64,000 nucleotides of DNA. Origin: Candidatus Sumerlaeia bacterium. GTDB taxonomy: Bacteria; Sumerlaeota; Sumerlaeia; SLMS01; JAHLLQ01. Under the pieces are notes generated by a model. It searched no databases. It saw only the letters and a list, made by a program, of their open reading frames with translations, and had not been told where the DNA came from. The stretch spans positions 62,001 to 126,000 of the forward strand of contig JAHCAW010000005.1 of assembly GCA_019634695.1 (NCBI GenBank), in the 5' to 3' direction. The position numbers were made by a program, and so were the translations under genes. Shown one piece after another: positions 46,604 through 55,701 of the stretch (its first letter is position 1; every line of letters starts with the position of its first letter).

Positions 46604-46626
46604 TCGCGGCCCCGATGGTACGGAAT

Positions 46627-47646
46627 CTACGGAGTGCTCGGCAGGGGCGGAAGGCGCCGCCCGCCCGGTCCCTGCGGGCCGGCATCACCTTGCCGCTGCC
46701 CGCGGCCCTCGGGGGCATTCGGCCGTCCGGCACGCGGCCGGGGCGGCGCCTGCGGCGCTTCCGGAGCCAGCTCCGGCCCGATTTCGATCGTCTCGAGCTC
46801 CCGCTCCAAGTGGTCGAGCCGCTCGCGCAGCGCCTGCATTTCGCGGGCAATTCGTTCGGTCCGCTGCGCGGCCGCCTGCGGCTGCTGACCGGCAAGCTGC
46901 TCGCGCAAATCCTGCGTCAGCAAACGGCCGCGCATCGCGAACTGCTCGAGCAACTCGACGTCGTCATCGGGCATCCGCTCGAGTACGCCGCGCGCCGTCT
47001 GAAGCCGCGACCGCAGGCGCTCCCGCCGCTCCACCGCTTCGGGGGCGGCCGATTCATCCTGATCCAGCCGGGCCAGCCACGCGTCGATGCGCGCGCGCAC
47101 GGCGGGGGCCGACTCGCGGAAGTGCTCCGCAGACTCCGCACGGAACTTCGCCAGACGCTCCTGGCGCTCGCGCAACTCACCGCGCCACTTCTCCACAACC
47201 TCCGCCGACAACTGGCCCGATTCCTCGGCGGCCCGCAGCCGTGCGGCCAGCGTCTCGGCGTTGCGCTTCATCTCGCCAAACTCGGTCAGCCGTCCCTGCG
47301 CTTGCAGGAAGTGCCGCGCCAGCGCCCCCAGCGTGTCGCGCTCGGCGGCCATGCGCATCGCGCCATCGAATTCCGGCCGCCCGGCGCCCGGTCCCATGCC
47401 CAGTCCCATACCGCGCGGACCGGGCGGCGACGCCAGCTCCCGCAGCCGCTCCGCGAGGTCCGTCTGCCCGCGTGCCTGCAGTTCGTCGGCAATCTCCAGC
47501 AACTCCTGCCCGCGGCGCGCGTGGCCCTCGACCCACTCCGGCCCGGCCATGCCCGCGGGCCCGGGCCCTCCCGGCTGGCCCCACGCCGGCGCCACGCCCA
47601 GCATCCCTGCCAGGAATCCCATCTGAAGAACGCGCGAGACTCTCAT
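46627..47646 (-). CDS. Exported coiled-coil protein, unknown
   Basis: A 339-residue protein with a signal peptide (1-23, ending AWGQ). After a Gly/Pro-rich stretch, residues 35-290 are almost entirely helical with heptad-like Arg/Glu/Leu spacing (LRERQERLAKFRAESAEH, then LRERLDHLERELETIEIG), followed by a Pro/Gly/Arg-rich tail. No catalytic motif is apparent. GGAGG thirteen bases before ATG 47646 fixes the start. It is the last gene of the long leftward run, 60 bases after trmH. A periplasmic structural role is possible; I do not recognise the family. Confidence 0.65.
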   Translation of the reverse strand: MRVSRVLQMGFLAGMLGVAPAWGQPGGPGPAGMAGPEWVEGHARRGQELLEIADELQARGQTDLAERLRELASPPGPRGMGLGMGPGAGRPEFDGAMRMAAERDTLGALARHFLQAQGRLTEFGEMKRNAETLAARLRAAEESGQLSAEVVEKWRGELRERQERLAKFRAESAEHFRESAPAVRARIDAWLARLDQDESAAPEAVERRERLRSRLQTARGVLERMPDDDVELLEQFAMRGRLLTQDLREQLAGQQPQAAAQRTERIAREMQALRERLDHLERELETIEIGPELAPEAPQAPPRPRAGRPNAPEGRGQRQGDAGPQGPGGRRLPPLPSTP

Positions 47647-47706
47647 CGGACCGACCTCCGGGCTGATACCCCACAACCTAGCGAACCGCGGGCCGGTGCG
47701 CCAGCC

Positions 47707-48306
47707 CTACTCCCAGGACCAGTCCTCCAGCAGCCGCCCGAACTCCCCCGGCTCCAGCCGCGGCGCCTCGAACAGCCCCGCCGCCTGTCGCTGGCGGAAC
47801 GCCTCGTACAACGTCACCGCCGCCGCCACCGACACGTTCAGGCTCTGCACCATCCCCACCATCGGCACCCGGAACGTGCCGTCCGCCGCCGCCAGCACCT
47901 CGGGCGAGATCCCGTCCTTCTCGTTGCCGAACACCAGCGCCACCGGCCCCACCAGATCCAGCTCGTGCACCGGCATGGCCGCGTCGTCCAGCAGGCTGGC
48001 GTAGACCCGCATCCCGCGCGCGCGCAGCGCCCCGAAGCACTCCGCCGCCGAGAGCCACTCCCGCCGCGGCACCCACTTGCGTGCCCCCGAACTCGACCGC
48101 TTGCCGTGCTTGGTGAAATCAGGAAACCGTCCGTCCGGGTAGAGCAGGTGCGCCTCGAACACTCCGACCGCGTCGCAGCTTCTCAGGATCGCGTTGAGGT
48201 TGTGGACGTCGTTGAGCCGATCGAGCACCACCGTCAGGTCCGGCTGGCGCCAGCCCAGCACCTGCTGCAATCGGGCCAGCCGCTCGGGCGTGCGCTCACG
48301 CTGCAT
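47707..48306 (-). CDS. trmH: tRNA (guanosine-18-2'-O)-methyltransferase
   Basis: A 199-residue SPOUT methyltransferase. RQPDLTVVLDRLNDVHNLNA near the N-terminus matches E. coli TrmH, with the catalytic arginine in AILRSCDAVGV; the trefoil-knot motifs FGNEKDGIS and MVGMVQSLNVSVAAAV bind SAM. It methylates the ribose of G18 in the D-loop of tRNAs. The start at 48306 has GAGGAGAG upstream. It follows the CoA-transferase gene by 90 bases and may be co-transcribed, but has no metabolic link to it. An alternative is another SpoU-family rRNA methyltransferase; the sequence favours TrmH. Confidence 0.9.
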   Translation of the reverse strand: MQRERTPERLARLQQVLGWRQPDLTVVLDRLNDVHNLNAILRSCDAVGVFEAHLLYPDGRFPDFTKHGKRSSSGARKWVPRREWLSAAECFGALRARGMRVYASLLDDAAMPVHELDLVGPVALVFGNEKDGISPEVLAAADGTFRVPMVGMVQSLNVSVAAAVTLYEAFRQRQAAGLFEAPRLEPGEFGRLLEDWSWE

Positions 48307-48396
48307 GGGGGGACTCTCCTCGGGAGACAGAAACGACGTTGCCCCCGCAGGGATGGGCGGGGGCAACGGGCAAACGACCGCTGGGCGACACCGCAC

Positions 48397-49950
48397 TCAG
48401 ACGAACTGCTTCAGGTCGATGTCCGGCAGCATCTGGCCCGACTCCATCAGGTTCAGGTGCATCTCGAAGCACTTGCGCAGGTCGTGGCGGATGTGCCCCT
48501 GCGGCGAGTCCTCGAGGTAGCGCGTCAGGTACTCGCGATAGGCCGGGTGGGCGCAGTGATTGATCAGCGTGCGTGCGCGCTCGATCGGGCCCTTGCCCCG
48601 CAGGTCCGCGATGCCCTGCTCCGTGATCACCACCTGCACCGAGTGCTCGTTGTGGTCCACGTGCGTTGCCATCGGCACGATCGTCGAGATGCGCCCATCC
48701 TTGGCGAACGACGGGCACATGAAGATCGACAGGTAGGCGTTGCGCGTGAAGTCGCCGCTGCCCCCGATGCCGTTCATCATCTGCGTGCCGCTGACGTGGG
48801 TGCTGTTGGCGTGGCCATAGATGTCGATCTCCAGCGCCGTGTTCGTCGTGATGACGCCGAGCCGGCGGACGACGCCGGGGTTGTTGCTGATCTCCTGCGG
48901 TCGCAGCACGATCCGCGGCCCGAAGAAGTCCATGTTGTCGTAGACCCGGCGCAGCTTTTCGGGCGAAAGGGTCAGGCTCGTCGCCGACGCCCCGCGCAAC
49001 TGACCGCGCTCCATCAGGTCCACCAGTGCATCCTGGAACACTTCCGAGTACATCAGGAACGGCGGGATGTCCTCGCTCTCGCCCAGCCCTGCCATCACGG
49101 CGTTGGCGATGTTGCCCACGCCCGACTGCAAGGGCAGGAACTGCGGCGGAATCCGCCCCGCCCGCATTTCGTCCAGCAGGAACGCCACGACGTTCGACGC
49201 GATTCGGTTGCTCGTCTCGTCGGCCGGCGCGAACGGCGCGACGTCGTCCGGCTCGTCCGTCTCGACGATCCCGATCACCTTCTTCGGGTCCACCGATGCG
49301 AACGGCCAGCCGATGCGCTCCAGCGCATGGAATATCGGAATGGGGCTCCGGTGCGGCGGGTTCGGCAGGATCGTGATGTCGGCCATCTCGCTGACGCGCG
49401 GCGAGTGCGCCCGGTTGATTTCGATGATCACCTTCTCGGCGCAGCGCAGATAGGTCGGCGATGCACCGATCGAACTCGACAGGTACACGCGCCCGTCGGG
49501 CGTCACATCCGTCGCCTCGACCACCGCGATGTCCATCGGTCCGAAGAAGCCCTCGGCCACCGTCTGCGGCACGTGCGACAGGTGCATGTCCACGAACTGC
49601 ATCTTGCCCGAGTTCATCTGCTTGCGCAACGCCTTGGACGACTGGTACGGCGCGCGCCACGAGATCGCCTCGGCGGCTCCCAGCGCCTCGTCGAGGTTCT
49701 TGCCCGTCGACGCGCCGGTCAGCACCCGGATCTGGAAGCTCTTGCCCTCGGCGTGCAAGGCCTTCGCCCGCTCGGCGATCGCCCGCGGCACCGCCTTCGC
49801 CGCACCCGCGGGGGTGAAGCCACTGAAACCCACCGTGGCCCCGTTGAAGACATGTTCGGCCGCTTCGGCCGCTGTCATGATCGGAAATGGACGCGCTACG
49901 CTCACGGGACTCTGTGCTCCCTCCAGGATCGTATTGCTGCCTATCGGCAA
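48397..49950 (-). CDS. Acetyl-CoA hydrolase/transferase family (succinyl-CoA:acetate or propionyl-CoA:succinate CoA-transferase)
   Basis: A 517-residue class I CoA-transferase of the AarC/Cat1/ScpC type. The catalytic glutamate that forms the CoA thioester is in MYSEVFQD near residue 302; GFTPAG near 45 and GHANSTHVSGTQMMNGIGGSGDF near 380-405 are other family marks. It moves CoA between short acyl groups such as succinyl, acetyl and propionyl. Next to the methylmalonyl-CoA decarboxylase and mutase genes, a propionyl-CoA:succinate or succinyl-CoA:acetate exchange would close the pathway. The gap to mmdB is 31 bases. Substrate choice is inferred from context. Confidence 0.88.
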   Translation of the reverse strand: MPIGSNTILEGAQSPVSVARPFPIMTAAEAAEHVFNGATVGFSGFTPAGAAKAVPRAIAERAKALHAEGKSFQIRVLTGASTGKNLDEALGAAEAISWRAPYQSSKALRKQMNSGKMQFVDMHLSHVPQTVAEGFFGPMDIAVVEATDVTPDGRVYLSSSIGASPTYLRCAEKVIIEINRAHSPRVSEMADITILPNPPHRSPIPIFHALERIGWPFASVDPKKVIGIVETDEPDDVAPFAPADETSNRIASNVVAFLLDEMRAGRIPPQFLPLQSGVGNIANAVMAGLGESEDIPPFLMYSEVFQDALVDLMERGQLRGASATSLTLSPEKLRRVYDNMDFFGPRIVLRPQEISNNPGVVRRLGVITTNTALEIDIYGHANSTHVSGTQMMNGIGGSGDFTRNAYLSIFMCPSFAKDGRISTIVPMATHVDHNEHSVQVVITEQGIADLRGKGPIERARTLINHCAHPAYREYLTRYLEDSPQGHIRHDLRKCFEMHLNLMESGQMLPDIDLKQFV

Positions 49951-49981
49951 GGACGGCTCGTCGCCGCCGGAATTCCCCTCG

Positions 49982-51433
49982 TCAGGTCAGATACGACAGC
50001 AGCACGCCGGCCGCCACCGCCGAACCAATCACGCCCGCCACGTTCGGGCCCATCGCGTGCATCAGCAGGAAGTTCTGCGGGTCCTCCTCCTGCGCCACAC
50101 GATGCACCACGCGTGCCGCCATCGGCACTGCCGAAACACCGGCCGCCCCGATCAGCGGATTGATCGGCATCCGCGACAACTTGTTCATGATCTTGGCGAA
50201 CACCACCCCGGCACCCGTCGCGAACGCGAATGCGAACACGCCCAGCAGCGCGATGTAGATCGTCTGCGGCGTCAGGAAGTTCGCCGCCATCGTCTTCGCG
50301 CCCACCGTCACGCCCAGAAGGATCGTCACGATGTCGATGAAAGCCGTCTGCGCCGTCTTCGCCAGCCGCTCCGTCACCATCGACTCGCGCAGCAGGTTGC
50401 CGAAGAACAGCATCCCCAGCAGCGGCAGCGCCCCGTTCGCCACGAAGGCCGTCAGGATGAACCCACAGATCGGGAAGATGATCCGCACGCGCTTCGGCAC
50501 GTCCGTCGGCGCCACCATCCGGATGCGCCGCTCCTCCTTCGTGGTCAGCAATTTCATGATCGGCGGCTGGATGATCGGCACCATCGCCATGTAACTATAC
50601 GCCGCCAGCGCCACCGCGCCCAACAGGTGCGGCGCCAGGATCGTACACGTGAAGATCGCCGTCGGCCCGTCCGCGCCGCCGATGATGCCGATCGCGCCGG
50701 CCTCCTTCAGCGTGAAGCCAAACGCCAGCGCCGTCAGCAGCGCACCGAAGATGCCGAACTGCGCCGCGGCGCCCAGCAGGATCGTTCGCGGATTCGCCAG
50801 CAGCGGCCCGAAGTCCGTCAGCGCGCCGACTCCCAGGAAGATCAACGGCGGGAAGATGCCCCACTCCACGCCGCGGAACAGGAACCACAACACGCTCGCG
50901 TTCCACGGATCCTGCCGCTCCGGCGTGATTACCACCGGATAGCGGTCGCCCTTCATCTTCTCCTTCACGAACACCTCGTGCCCGCCATGCTTCAGCTTCC
51001 GGATTCCGGGCTCCGGCGTGTCCGTACCGACCGAGAAGGTCATCGTCTCCTCGACCGCGATCATGAACACGCGGCCGCGGTCCACCAGGTCGCGCAACTC
51101 GCTCAGCGGCAGCGACCGGTTCTGGCGATCGTACACGGTCGTCCAAGGATTGAAGGTCTGGCCCGCGATCTCCACGGGCTCGTCCTTCACGACATAGGCA
51201 ATCTTGTGCTCGCTCACCGGCCCGTCGTAGATGCTCAGGCTCAGGCTCTTCGAGTCATACGGGATGTTGCCGATCAGGATGCCGAACCCGATCGGCACGA
51301 GCAGCAGGGGCTCGAAGCCCTTCTTGATCGCCAGATAGATGAACGTCAGCCCGATCAGGATCATCACCAGATTCCCGAAGGAGACCTGGCCGAATCCGGA
51401 GCCGTGCAGGAATTGTCCGAGAGCCTCAAGCAT
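49982..51433 (-). CDS. mmdB: Na+-translocating decarboxylase beta subunit (MmdB/OadB/GcdB)
   Basis: A 483-residue inner-membrane protein with about ten helices. KKGFEPLLLVPIGFGILIGNIP opens the family pattern, GVGALTDFGPLLANPRTILLG and GGADGPTAIF (near residue 250) contain the conserved aspartates of the Na+ path, and GAAGVSAVPMAARV gives the C-terminal serine/arginine site. It decarboxylates the biotin-bound carboxyl group and exports Na+. Between the first helices and GVEWGIFPP there is a hydrophilic stretch of about 105 residues (from near 60 to 165), longer than in MmdB of Veillonella. It sits 64 bases after the biotin carrier gene. Confidence 0.9.
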   Translation of the reverse strand: MLEALGQFLHGSGFGQVSFGNLVMILIGLTFIYLAIKKGFEPLLLVPIGFGILIGNIPYDSKSLSLSIYDGPVSEHKIAYVVKDEPVEIAGQTFNPWTTVYDRQNRSLPLSELRDLVDRGRVFMIAVEETMTFSVGTDTPEPGIRKLKHGGHEVFVKEKMKGDRYPVVITPERQDPWNASVLWFLFRGVEWGIFPPLIFLGVGALTDFGPLLANPRTILLGAAAQFGIFGALLTALAFGFTLKEAGAIGIIGGADGPTAIFTCTILAPHLLGAVALAAYSYMAMVPIIQPPIMKLLTTKEERRIRMVAPTDVPKRVRIIFPICGFILTAFVANGALPLLGMLFFGNLLRESMVTERLAKTAQTAFIDIVTILLGVTVGAKTMAANFLTPQTIYIALLGVFAFAFATGAGVVFAKIMNKLSRMPINPLIGAAGVSAVPMAARVVHRVAQEEDPQNFLLMHAMGPNVAGVIGSAVAAGVLLSYLT

Positions 51434-51497
51434 GGTATCTTGGTCCGTAGCGGGGGAGAGGATGCGCGGCGCGACGGCGAACCGTCGCCCGGTCCGA

Positions 51498-51896
51498 TCA
51501 GGCGAATTCCAGCAGGCCCGTGCCCGCTTGTACCGTGTCGCCTTCCTTCACGAGCACCGCCTTCACCGTGCCCGCCGACGGCGCATACACGCTCGTCTCC
51601 ATCTTCATCGCCTCGAGCACCAGCACCTCGGCGTTGGCGGCAACCGTGTCGCCGGGCTTCACCTTCACCGCCCGCACCGTGCCCGACAGTGGCGACGGGA
51701 ACACCTTGCCGCCGCCGGCCGCAGGCGCCGCCGCAGGGCCACTCGACACAGGAGCCGACGACGAAACCGCACGCGGCGCCGAAGAAGCCACCGCCGCAGG
51801 CCGCGGCGCCACCGGCAACGGTGTCGCCGGCCCACCCTCGAGCACCTCCACCTCGACGTCGAATGTCTTGCTCTCGATCGTGATCCGCAGTTTCAT
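51498..51896 (-). CDS. mmdC: Biotin carboxyl carrier subunit of Na+-pumping decarboxylase
   Basis: A 132-residue protein with a short N-terminal beta segment, a Pro/Ala linker (about 25-65) and a biotinyl domain whose modified lysine is K98 in EAMKM, 34 residues from the C-terminus as usual. It shuttles the carboxyl group from MmdA to MmdB. The ATG overlaps the stop of the preceding gene in ATGA, so translation is coupled. It is the gamma subunit in Veillonella nomenclature. Confidence 0.92.
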   Translation of the reverse strand: MKLRITIESKTFDVEVEVLEGGPATPLPVAPRPAAVASSAPRAVSSSAPVSSGPAAAPAAGGGKVFPSPLSGTVRAVKVKPGDTVAANAEVLVLEAMKMETSVYAPSAGTVKAVLVKEGDTVQAGTGLLEFA

Positions 51897-52324
51897 CGGT
51901 GCCCTCTCCTCAGTTTGTGCGAAGTGTGAATCGCGATTCTTCCGCGCGTCGCCCAGGCCTCGCCCTCGCCCTTGGGTACAAGCGACACGCTCGTCAGGCG
52001 AACCGGCGCCCCGACCACCGCAATCGCCGCAGCAGTCAGGATCGCCAACGTCAACGCATCCAGCTCCGTCTCATCCCCGGCCGCCGCCATCGGCGGCGTC
52101 GCAGGAAGCGCGGCCGCAGGGGCGACCGCCACCGGCTTCGGCGCCGTGGACGGCTCCGGCCGACCCACCGTTCGCCGCAACAACTCCAGCACGCCCCACA
52201 GCAGGATCAGCGCGCCGAAGACCACTCCCATTCCCAGCATCATCAACAGCAGGCCCTCGTCCGCGTCCGCCTCGAACGTGGCCAGCAGGGTCAGCGGCGC
52301 GAACGCCGCGGGCAACGCGGGCAT
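51893..52324 (-). CDS. mmdD: OadG/MmdD-like small membrane subunit
   Basis: A 143-residue protein with one membrane helix near 23-45 (EGLLLMMLGMGVVFGALILLW), whose MGVVF is typical of the OadG family, followed by a Pro/Ala linker and a C-terminal region (DELDALTLAILTAAAIAVVGAPVR) with some pattern of the delta subunit. It should anchor MmdA and MmdC to MmdB. The sequence is poorly conserved in this family, so the call leans on position between mmdA (10-base gap) and mmdC (4-base overlap). Confidence 0.78.
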   Translation of the reverse strand: MPALPAAFAPLTLLATFEADADEGLLLMMLGMGVVFGALILLWGVLELLRRTVGRPEPSTAPKPVAVAPAAALPATPPMAAAGDETELDALTLAILTAAAIAVVGAPVRLTSVSLVPKGEGEAWATRGRIAIHTSHKLRRGHR

Positions 52325-52334
52325 GTCAGTCTCC

Positions 52335-53912
52335 TCACAGCGGAATCAGGCCGTGCTTCTTCTCGGGCCGGTGGTCCGTCTTCGTCCGCAACGTGTCCAG
52401 CGCCATCGCCACGTAGCGACGCGTCTCGCCCGGCTCGATGATGTTGTCCACCATGCGCCGGCTTCCCGCCATGTACGGCGAAGAGAACGTCCGGCGATAA
52501 TCCTCGACCAGTTCCGCGCGCTTGCGGTCCTTATCCTCCGCCTCGTCGATCTCCTTGCGCGAGACCACCGCCACCGCGCCCTCGGCGCCCATCACGGCGA
52601 TCTCGGCCGTCGGCCAGGCCGCCACGCGGTCGGCCTCCAGCCCCTTGCAGCACATCGCCACGTACGCCCCGCCGTAAGCCTTGCGCAGCACGATCGTGAT
52701 CTTCGGCACCGTCGCCGCCGAGTACGCGAACAGGATCTTCGCCCCGTGACGGATGATCCCGCCGTGCTCCTGACGCGTTCCCGGCAGGTAGCCCGGCACG
52801 TCCACGAACGTCAGCAGCGGGATGTTGAAGGCGTTGCAGAACCGCACGAACCGCGCGATCTTGTCCGAACTGTCGATGTCCAGGACTCCGGCCACGAACG
52901 ACGGCTGGTTCGCCACGATGCCCACCGAGTAGCCCGCCACGCGGCCGAAACCCACCACCGCGTTGCGCGCGAAGTGGCTCTGGATTTCCAGGAAGTCCCC
53001 CTCGTCCACCACCCGCTTGATGATCTCCGTCACGTCGTACGCCTTGCGTGCGTCGTCCGGGATGATCGAGTTCAGCTCCTCGACGTACTCCGTCACCGGC
53101 TCGTGCGGCAGCCGCGGCGGGTCCTCGATGTTGTTCGACGGCAGGTACGACAGCAGCCGCTTGCACAGCGCGATCGCGTGCTCGTCGTCATCCGCCACCA
53201 GGTGGATGTTGCCCGAGCGGGCCATGTGCACGTCCGCGCCGCCCAGGTCGTCGGCCGAGACGTCCTCGCCCGTCACCTGCTTGATCACCGCCGGACCCGT
53301 GATGAACATGTGCGCCTTGCGCGACTGGATGATGAAGTCCGTCAGCGCCGGGCTGTACGCCGCCCCGCCCGCGCACGGGCCAAGGATCAGCGAAATCTGC
53401 GGCACCACACCCGACAGCAGCACGTTGTGATAGAAGATCCGCGCGTAGGCCGACAGCGAGTCGATGCCCTCCTGGATGCGTGCACCGCCCGAGTCGTTGA
53501 TGAAGACGAACGGCGTCCCCATCTTCAGCGAGTGCTCCTGCATCGCCACGATCTTCTCGCCGTGCGCCTCGCCCACCGCGCCGCCCGCGACCGTGAAGTC
53601 CTGGCTCGCCAGATGGATCAGCCGACCCTCCACCTTCCCGCAGCCCGTCACCACGCCCTCGCCCGGGAACTCCTTGCCGGCCATCCCGAAGTGCGTCGCC
53701 CGATGCGCCGCGAACAGGAAATCCTCCAGGAACGTGCCCTCGTCGAGCAGCTTCGCCAGGCGCTCGCGCGCCGTCAACTTGCCCGACTGGTGGTGCTTGT
53801 CGATGCGGTCCTGTCCGCCCCCAAGGAACAACGCCGCCTTGCGACGACGCAGTTCCTCGATCTTCTCCTTCACAGTCATTTCGTGCACGGCCGACGCCGG
53901 TGTCTCGCTCAT
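52335..53912 (-). CDS. mmdA: Methylmalonyl-CoA decarboxylase/propionyl-CoA carboxylase carboxyltransferase subunit
   Basis: A 525-residue acyl-CoA carboxyltransferase with two crotonase-like halves. KLTARERLAKLLDEGTFLE near residue 50, GGAVGEAHGEKI, INDSGGARIQEG and GPCAGGAAYSPALTDF lie in the first; DVPGYLPGTRQEHGGIIRHGAK and KAYGGAYVAM in the second. It transfers a carboxyl group between (S)-methylmalonyl-CoA and biotin. With mmdD, mmdC and mmdB immediately after, this should be the alpha subunit of a Na+-pumping decarboxylase; no biotin carboxylase gene is in the window, which argues against propionyl-CoA carboxylase. ATG 53912 is used; ATG 53879 (MTVKEKIEEL) is also plausible. Confidence 0.92.
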   Translation of the reverse strand: MSETPASAVHEMTVKEKIEELRRRKAALFLGGGQDRIDKHHQSGKLTARERLAKLLDEGTFLEDFLFAAHRATHFGMAGKEFPGEGVVTGCGKVEGRLIHLASQDFTVAGGAVGEAHGEKIVAMQEHSLKMGTPFVFINDSGGARIQEGIDSLSAYARIFYHNVLLSGVVPQISLILGPCAGGAAYSPALTDFIIQSRKAHMFITGPAVIKQVTGEDVSADDLGGADVHMARSGNIHLVADDDEHAIALCKRLLSYLPSNNIEDPPRLPHEPVTEYVEELNSIIPDDARKAYDVTEIIKRVVDEGDFLEIQSHFARNAVVGFGRVAGYSVGIVANQPSFVAGVLDIDSSDKIARFVRFCNAFNIPLLTFVDVPGYLPGTRQEHGGIIRHGAKILFAYSAATVPKITIVLRKAYGGAYVAMCCKGLEADRVAAWPTAEIAVMGAEGAVAVVSRKEIDEAEDKDRKRAELVEDYRRTFSSPYMAGSRRMVDNIIEPGETRRYVAMALDTLRTKTDHRPEKKHGLIPL

Positions 53913-53971
53913 GGTTCTTGTGTCTCCCGGTCGGGGATGGAGGCGGCACGCGCCGCGTCCGGTTTCTGGTC

Positions 53972-54388
53972 TCAGTGATGACCCTTTGGCTCGCACAGCT
54001 CCGTCAGCACGCCGCACGAACTCTTCGGGTGCAGGAACGCGATCTGCGTGTTGTGCGCGCCCTTGCGCGGCGTCGCGTCGATCATGCGCACGCCGTCGCC
54101 CTGCAGCTCCGCGATGCGCGCCGGCAGGTCCTCCACCGTGTAGGCCACGTGATGCAGGCCCGGGCCGCGCTTCTCGATGAACGCCGCCACCGTGCTCGTC
54201 GGATCCGTCGGCTCCAGCAACTCCAGCCGCACGTCGCCGACGCGGAAGAAGCCCACCTTCACCTTCTGATCGGCCACCACCTCGACGCCCTCGAAGATCG
54301 CACCCAGCGTCTTCTCGTAGAAGTCACGCTGCTCGTTGATCGAGGTCACCGCGATGCCGATGTGATTGATCGCCTTTGCCGCTTTCAT
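53972..54388 (-). CDS. mce: Methylmalonyl-CoA epimerase
   Basis: A 138-residue VOC-fold metalloenzyme that interconverts the R and S forms of methylmalonyl-CoA. Metal ligands are visible in the two beta-alpha-beta units: histidine in NHIGIAV near residue 9, glutamate in LELLEP near 57, histidine in GLHHVAYTV near 80 and glutamate in VLTELCEP near the end. It stands 59 bases before mmdA and 181 after meaB, connecting the mutase (R form) with the decarboxylase (S form). Confidence 0.93.
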   Translation of the reverse strand: MKAAKAINHIGIAVTSINEQRDFYEKTLGAIFEGVEVVADQKVKVGFFRVGDVRLELLEPTDPTSTVAAFIEKRGPGLHHVAYTVEDLPARIAELQGDGVRMIDATPRKGAHNTQIAFLHPKSSCGVLTELCEPKGHH

Positions 54389-54480
54389 GGACGGTTCTCC
54401 TCCGCCTTCGTGATCCGCGCCCCGGGAGTTTGCTCACCGGCGCCGCGGGGGCAAGCGAACTCACGTTCGTCCTGCCGGAT

Positions 54481-54568
54481 CGCGGGGTTCCGTCCCCGCG
54501 TTTCTTCCCAACTTCCTCTGCTTTCACAACGCATCGAGCCCCACCCGGAATGCGGGGCTCGCACCCGC
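54481..54568. repeat. Two GC-rich hairpins between meaB and epimerase genes
   Basis: CGCGGGG (54481-54487) pairs with CCCCGCG (54494-54500), and GCGGG (54552-54556) with CCCGC (54564-54568). Both are flanked by related GGAT/GGAA and TTC/CTC bases and may be copies of one short dispersed palindrome. Only the plus-strand reading of the first has a T run (TTTCTT), opposite to the operon. Confidence 0.45.
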
Positions 54569-54569
54569 G

Positions 54570-55676
54570 TCACGACTCCCCGCCCTCCGCCGCAACCTCG
54601 CCGGTCGCCAGTGCCACCAGGCGCTCCGCCGCCACGAATGGCGACACCTCGCCCGCCACCACCTGCCGCCGTGTCTCCTCCAGGCAATCGGCAACCCTGG
54701 GATTGCGATAGAAGCTGTCCACCAGCAGGTGCTCGACCGATTGCTTCATCCAGTACAATGCCTGCCGGCGCCGCTTCTCCTCGAGCTGATCCGACGACTC
54801 CAGCACATGACGATGCTCGGCGATCATCTCCCACACGTCCTCGATGCCGTCGCCCGTCACCGCCGAGCACGTCTGCACCCGCGCCATCCATCCCGGCGTC
54901 ACCGGCCGCAGCAGCCCCAGCGCGCTGCGATACTGCGCGGCTGCCAGTCTTGCCGGCGCCACGTTATCGCCATCCGCCTTGTTCACCACCAACCCGTCGG
55001 CCAGTTCCATGATCCCGCGCTTGATGCCCTGCAACTCGTCGCCCGCACCCGCCACCATCAGCAGCAGGAAGAAGTCCACCATCGACGCGACCTGCGTCTC
55101 CGACTGCCCGACTCCCACGGTCTCGACGAACACCACATCCATTCCGGCCGCTTCGCACACCAGAATCGACTCGCGCGTTCCTCGCGCGACGCCGCCCAGC
55201 CAGCCGCCGCACGGCGTCGGCCGCACCAGTGCCGACGGATGCCGCGCCAGGCGCTCCATCCGCGTCTTGTCGCCCAGGATACTGCCGCCCGAAAGGTCGC
55301 TCGACGGATCGATCGCCAGCACCGCCACGCGCTGCCCGCGCTCCACCAGCAACATCCCCAGCGCCTCGATGAACGTCGACTTGCCGACGCCCGGGATGCC
55401 CGAGATGCCCACCCGATGCGCGCGGCCCGTCCACGGCGCTACCGCCGCCAGCAACTCGCCCGCTTTGCGTCGGTGATCCGGCCGGCTGCTTTCCACCAAC
55501 GTCAGCGCCCGCCCGAGCAACGCGCGGTCGCCTCCGCGGATGCCCGCCACCAGTTCCTCGACTGTCGGTTCCGGTGCGCGCCGCGGCGGAGCCACCCGTC
55601 GCCGGGACGGCACGACACCGGGCTGCACGCGCAGCGCCGATTCGGCCGTCTCCAGGGGGTGGGCTCCGTCATCCAT
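54570..55676 (-). CDS. meaB: Methylmalonyl-CoA mutase GTPase chaperone
   Basis: A 368-residue MeaB/ArgK/MMAA GTPase that guards cobalamin loading and repair of methylmalonyl-CoA mutase. The P-loop GIPGVGKST spans 93-101, GGSILGDKTRM near 135 holds the metal-site region, ETVGVGQSE near 180 is switch II, and NKADGDN near 225 gives base recognition. The usual Thr-Arg after DPSS is Asp-Leu here. It lies 25 bases after mutB. The length, about 40 residues above most homologues, comes from an Arg/Pro-rich N-terminal extension. Confidence 0.93.
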   Translation of the reverse strand: MDDGAHPLETAESALRVQPGVVPSRRRVAPPRRAPEPTVEELVAGIRGGDRALLGRALTLVESSRPDHRRKAGELLAAVAPWTGRAHRVGISGIPGVGKSTFIEALGMLLVERGQRVAVLAIDPSSDLSGGSILGDKTRMERLARHPSALVRPTPCGGWLGGVARGTRESILVCEAAGMDVVFVETVGVGQSETQVASMVDFFLLLMVAGAGDELQGIKRGIMELADGLVVNKADGDNVAPARLAAAQYRSALGLLRPVTPGWMARVQTCSAVTGDGIEDVWEMIAEHRHVLESSDQLEEKRRRQALYWMKQSVEHLLVDSFYRNPRVADCLEETRRQVVAGEVSPFVAAERLVALATGEVAAEGGES

Positions 55677-55701
55677 CGTTCGTTCCCTGCGCCGCGTTGC
55701 T

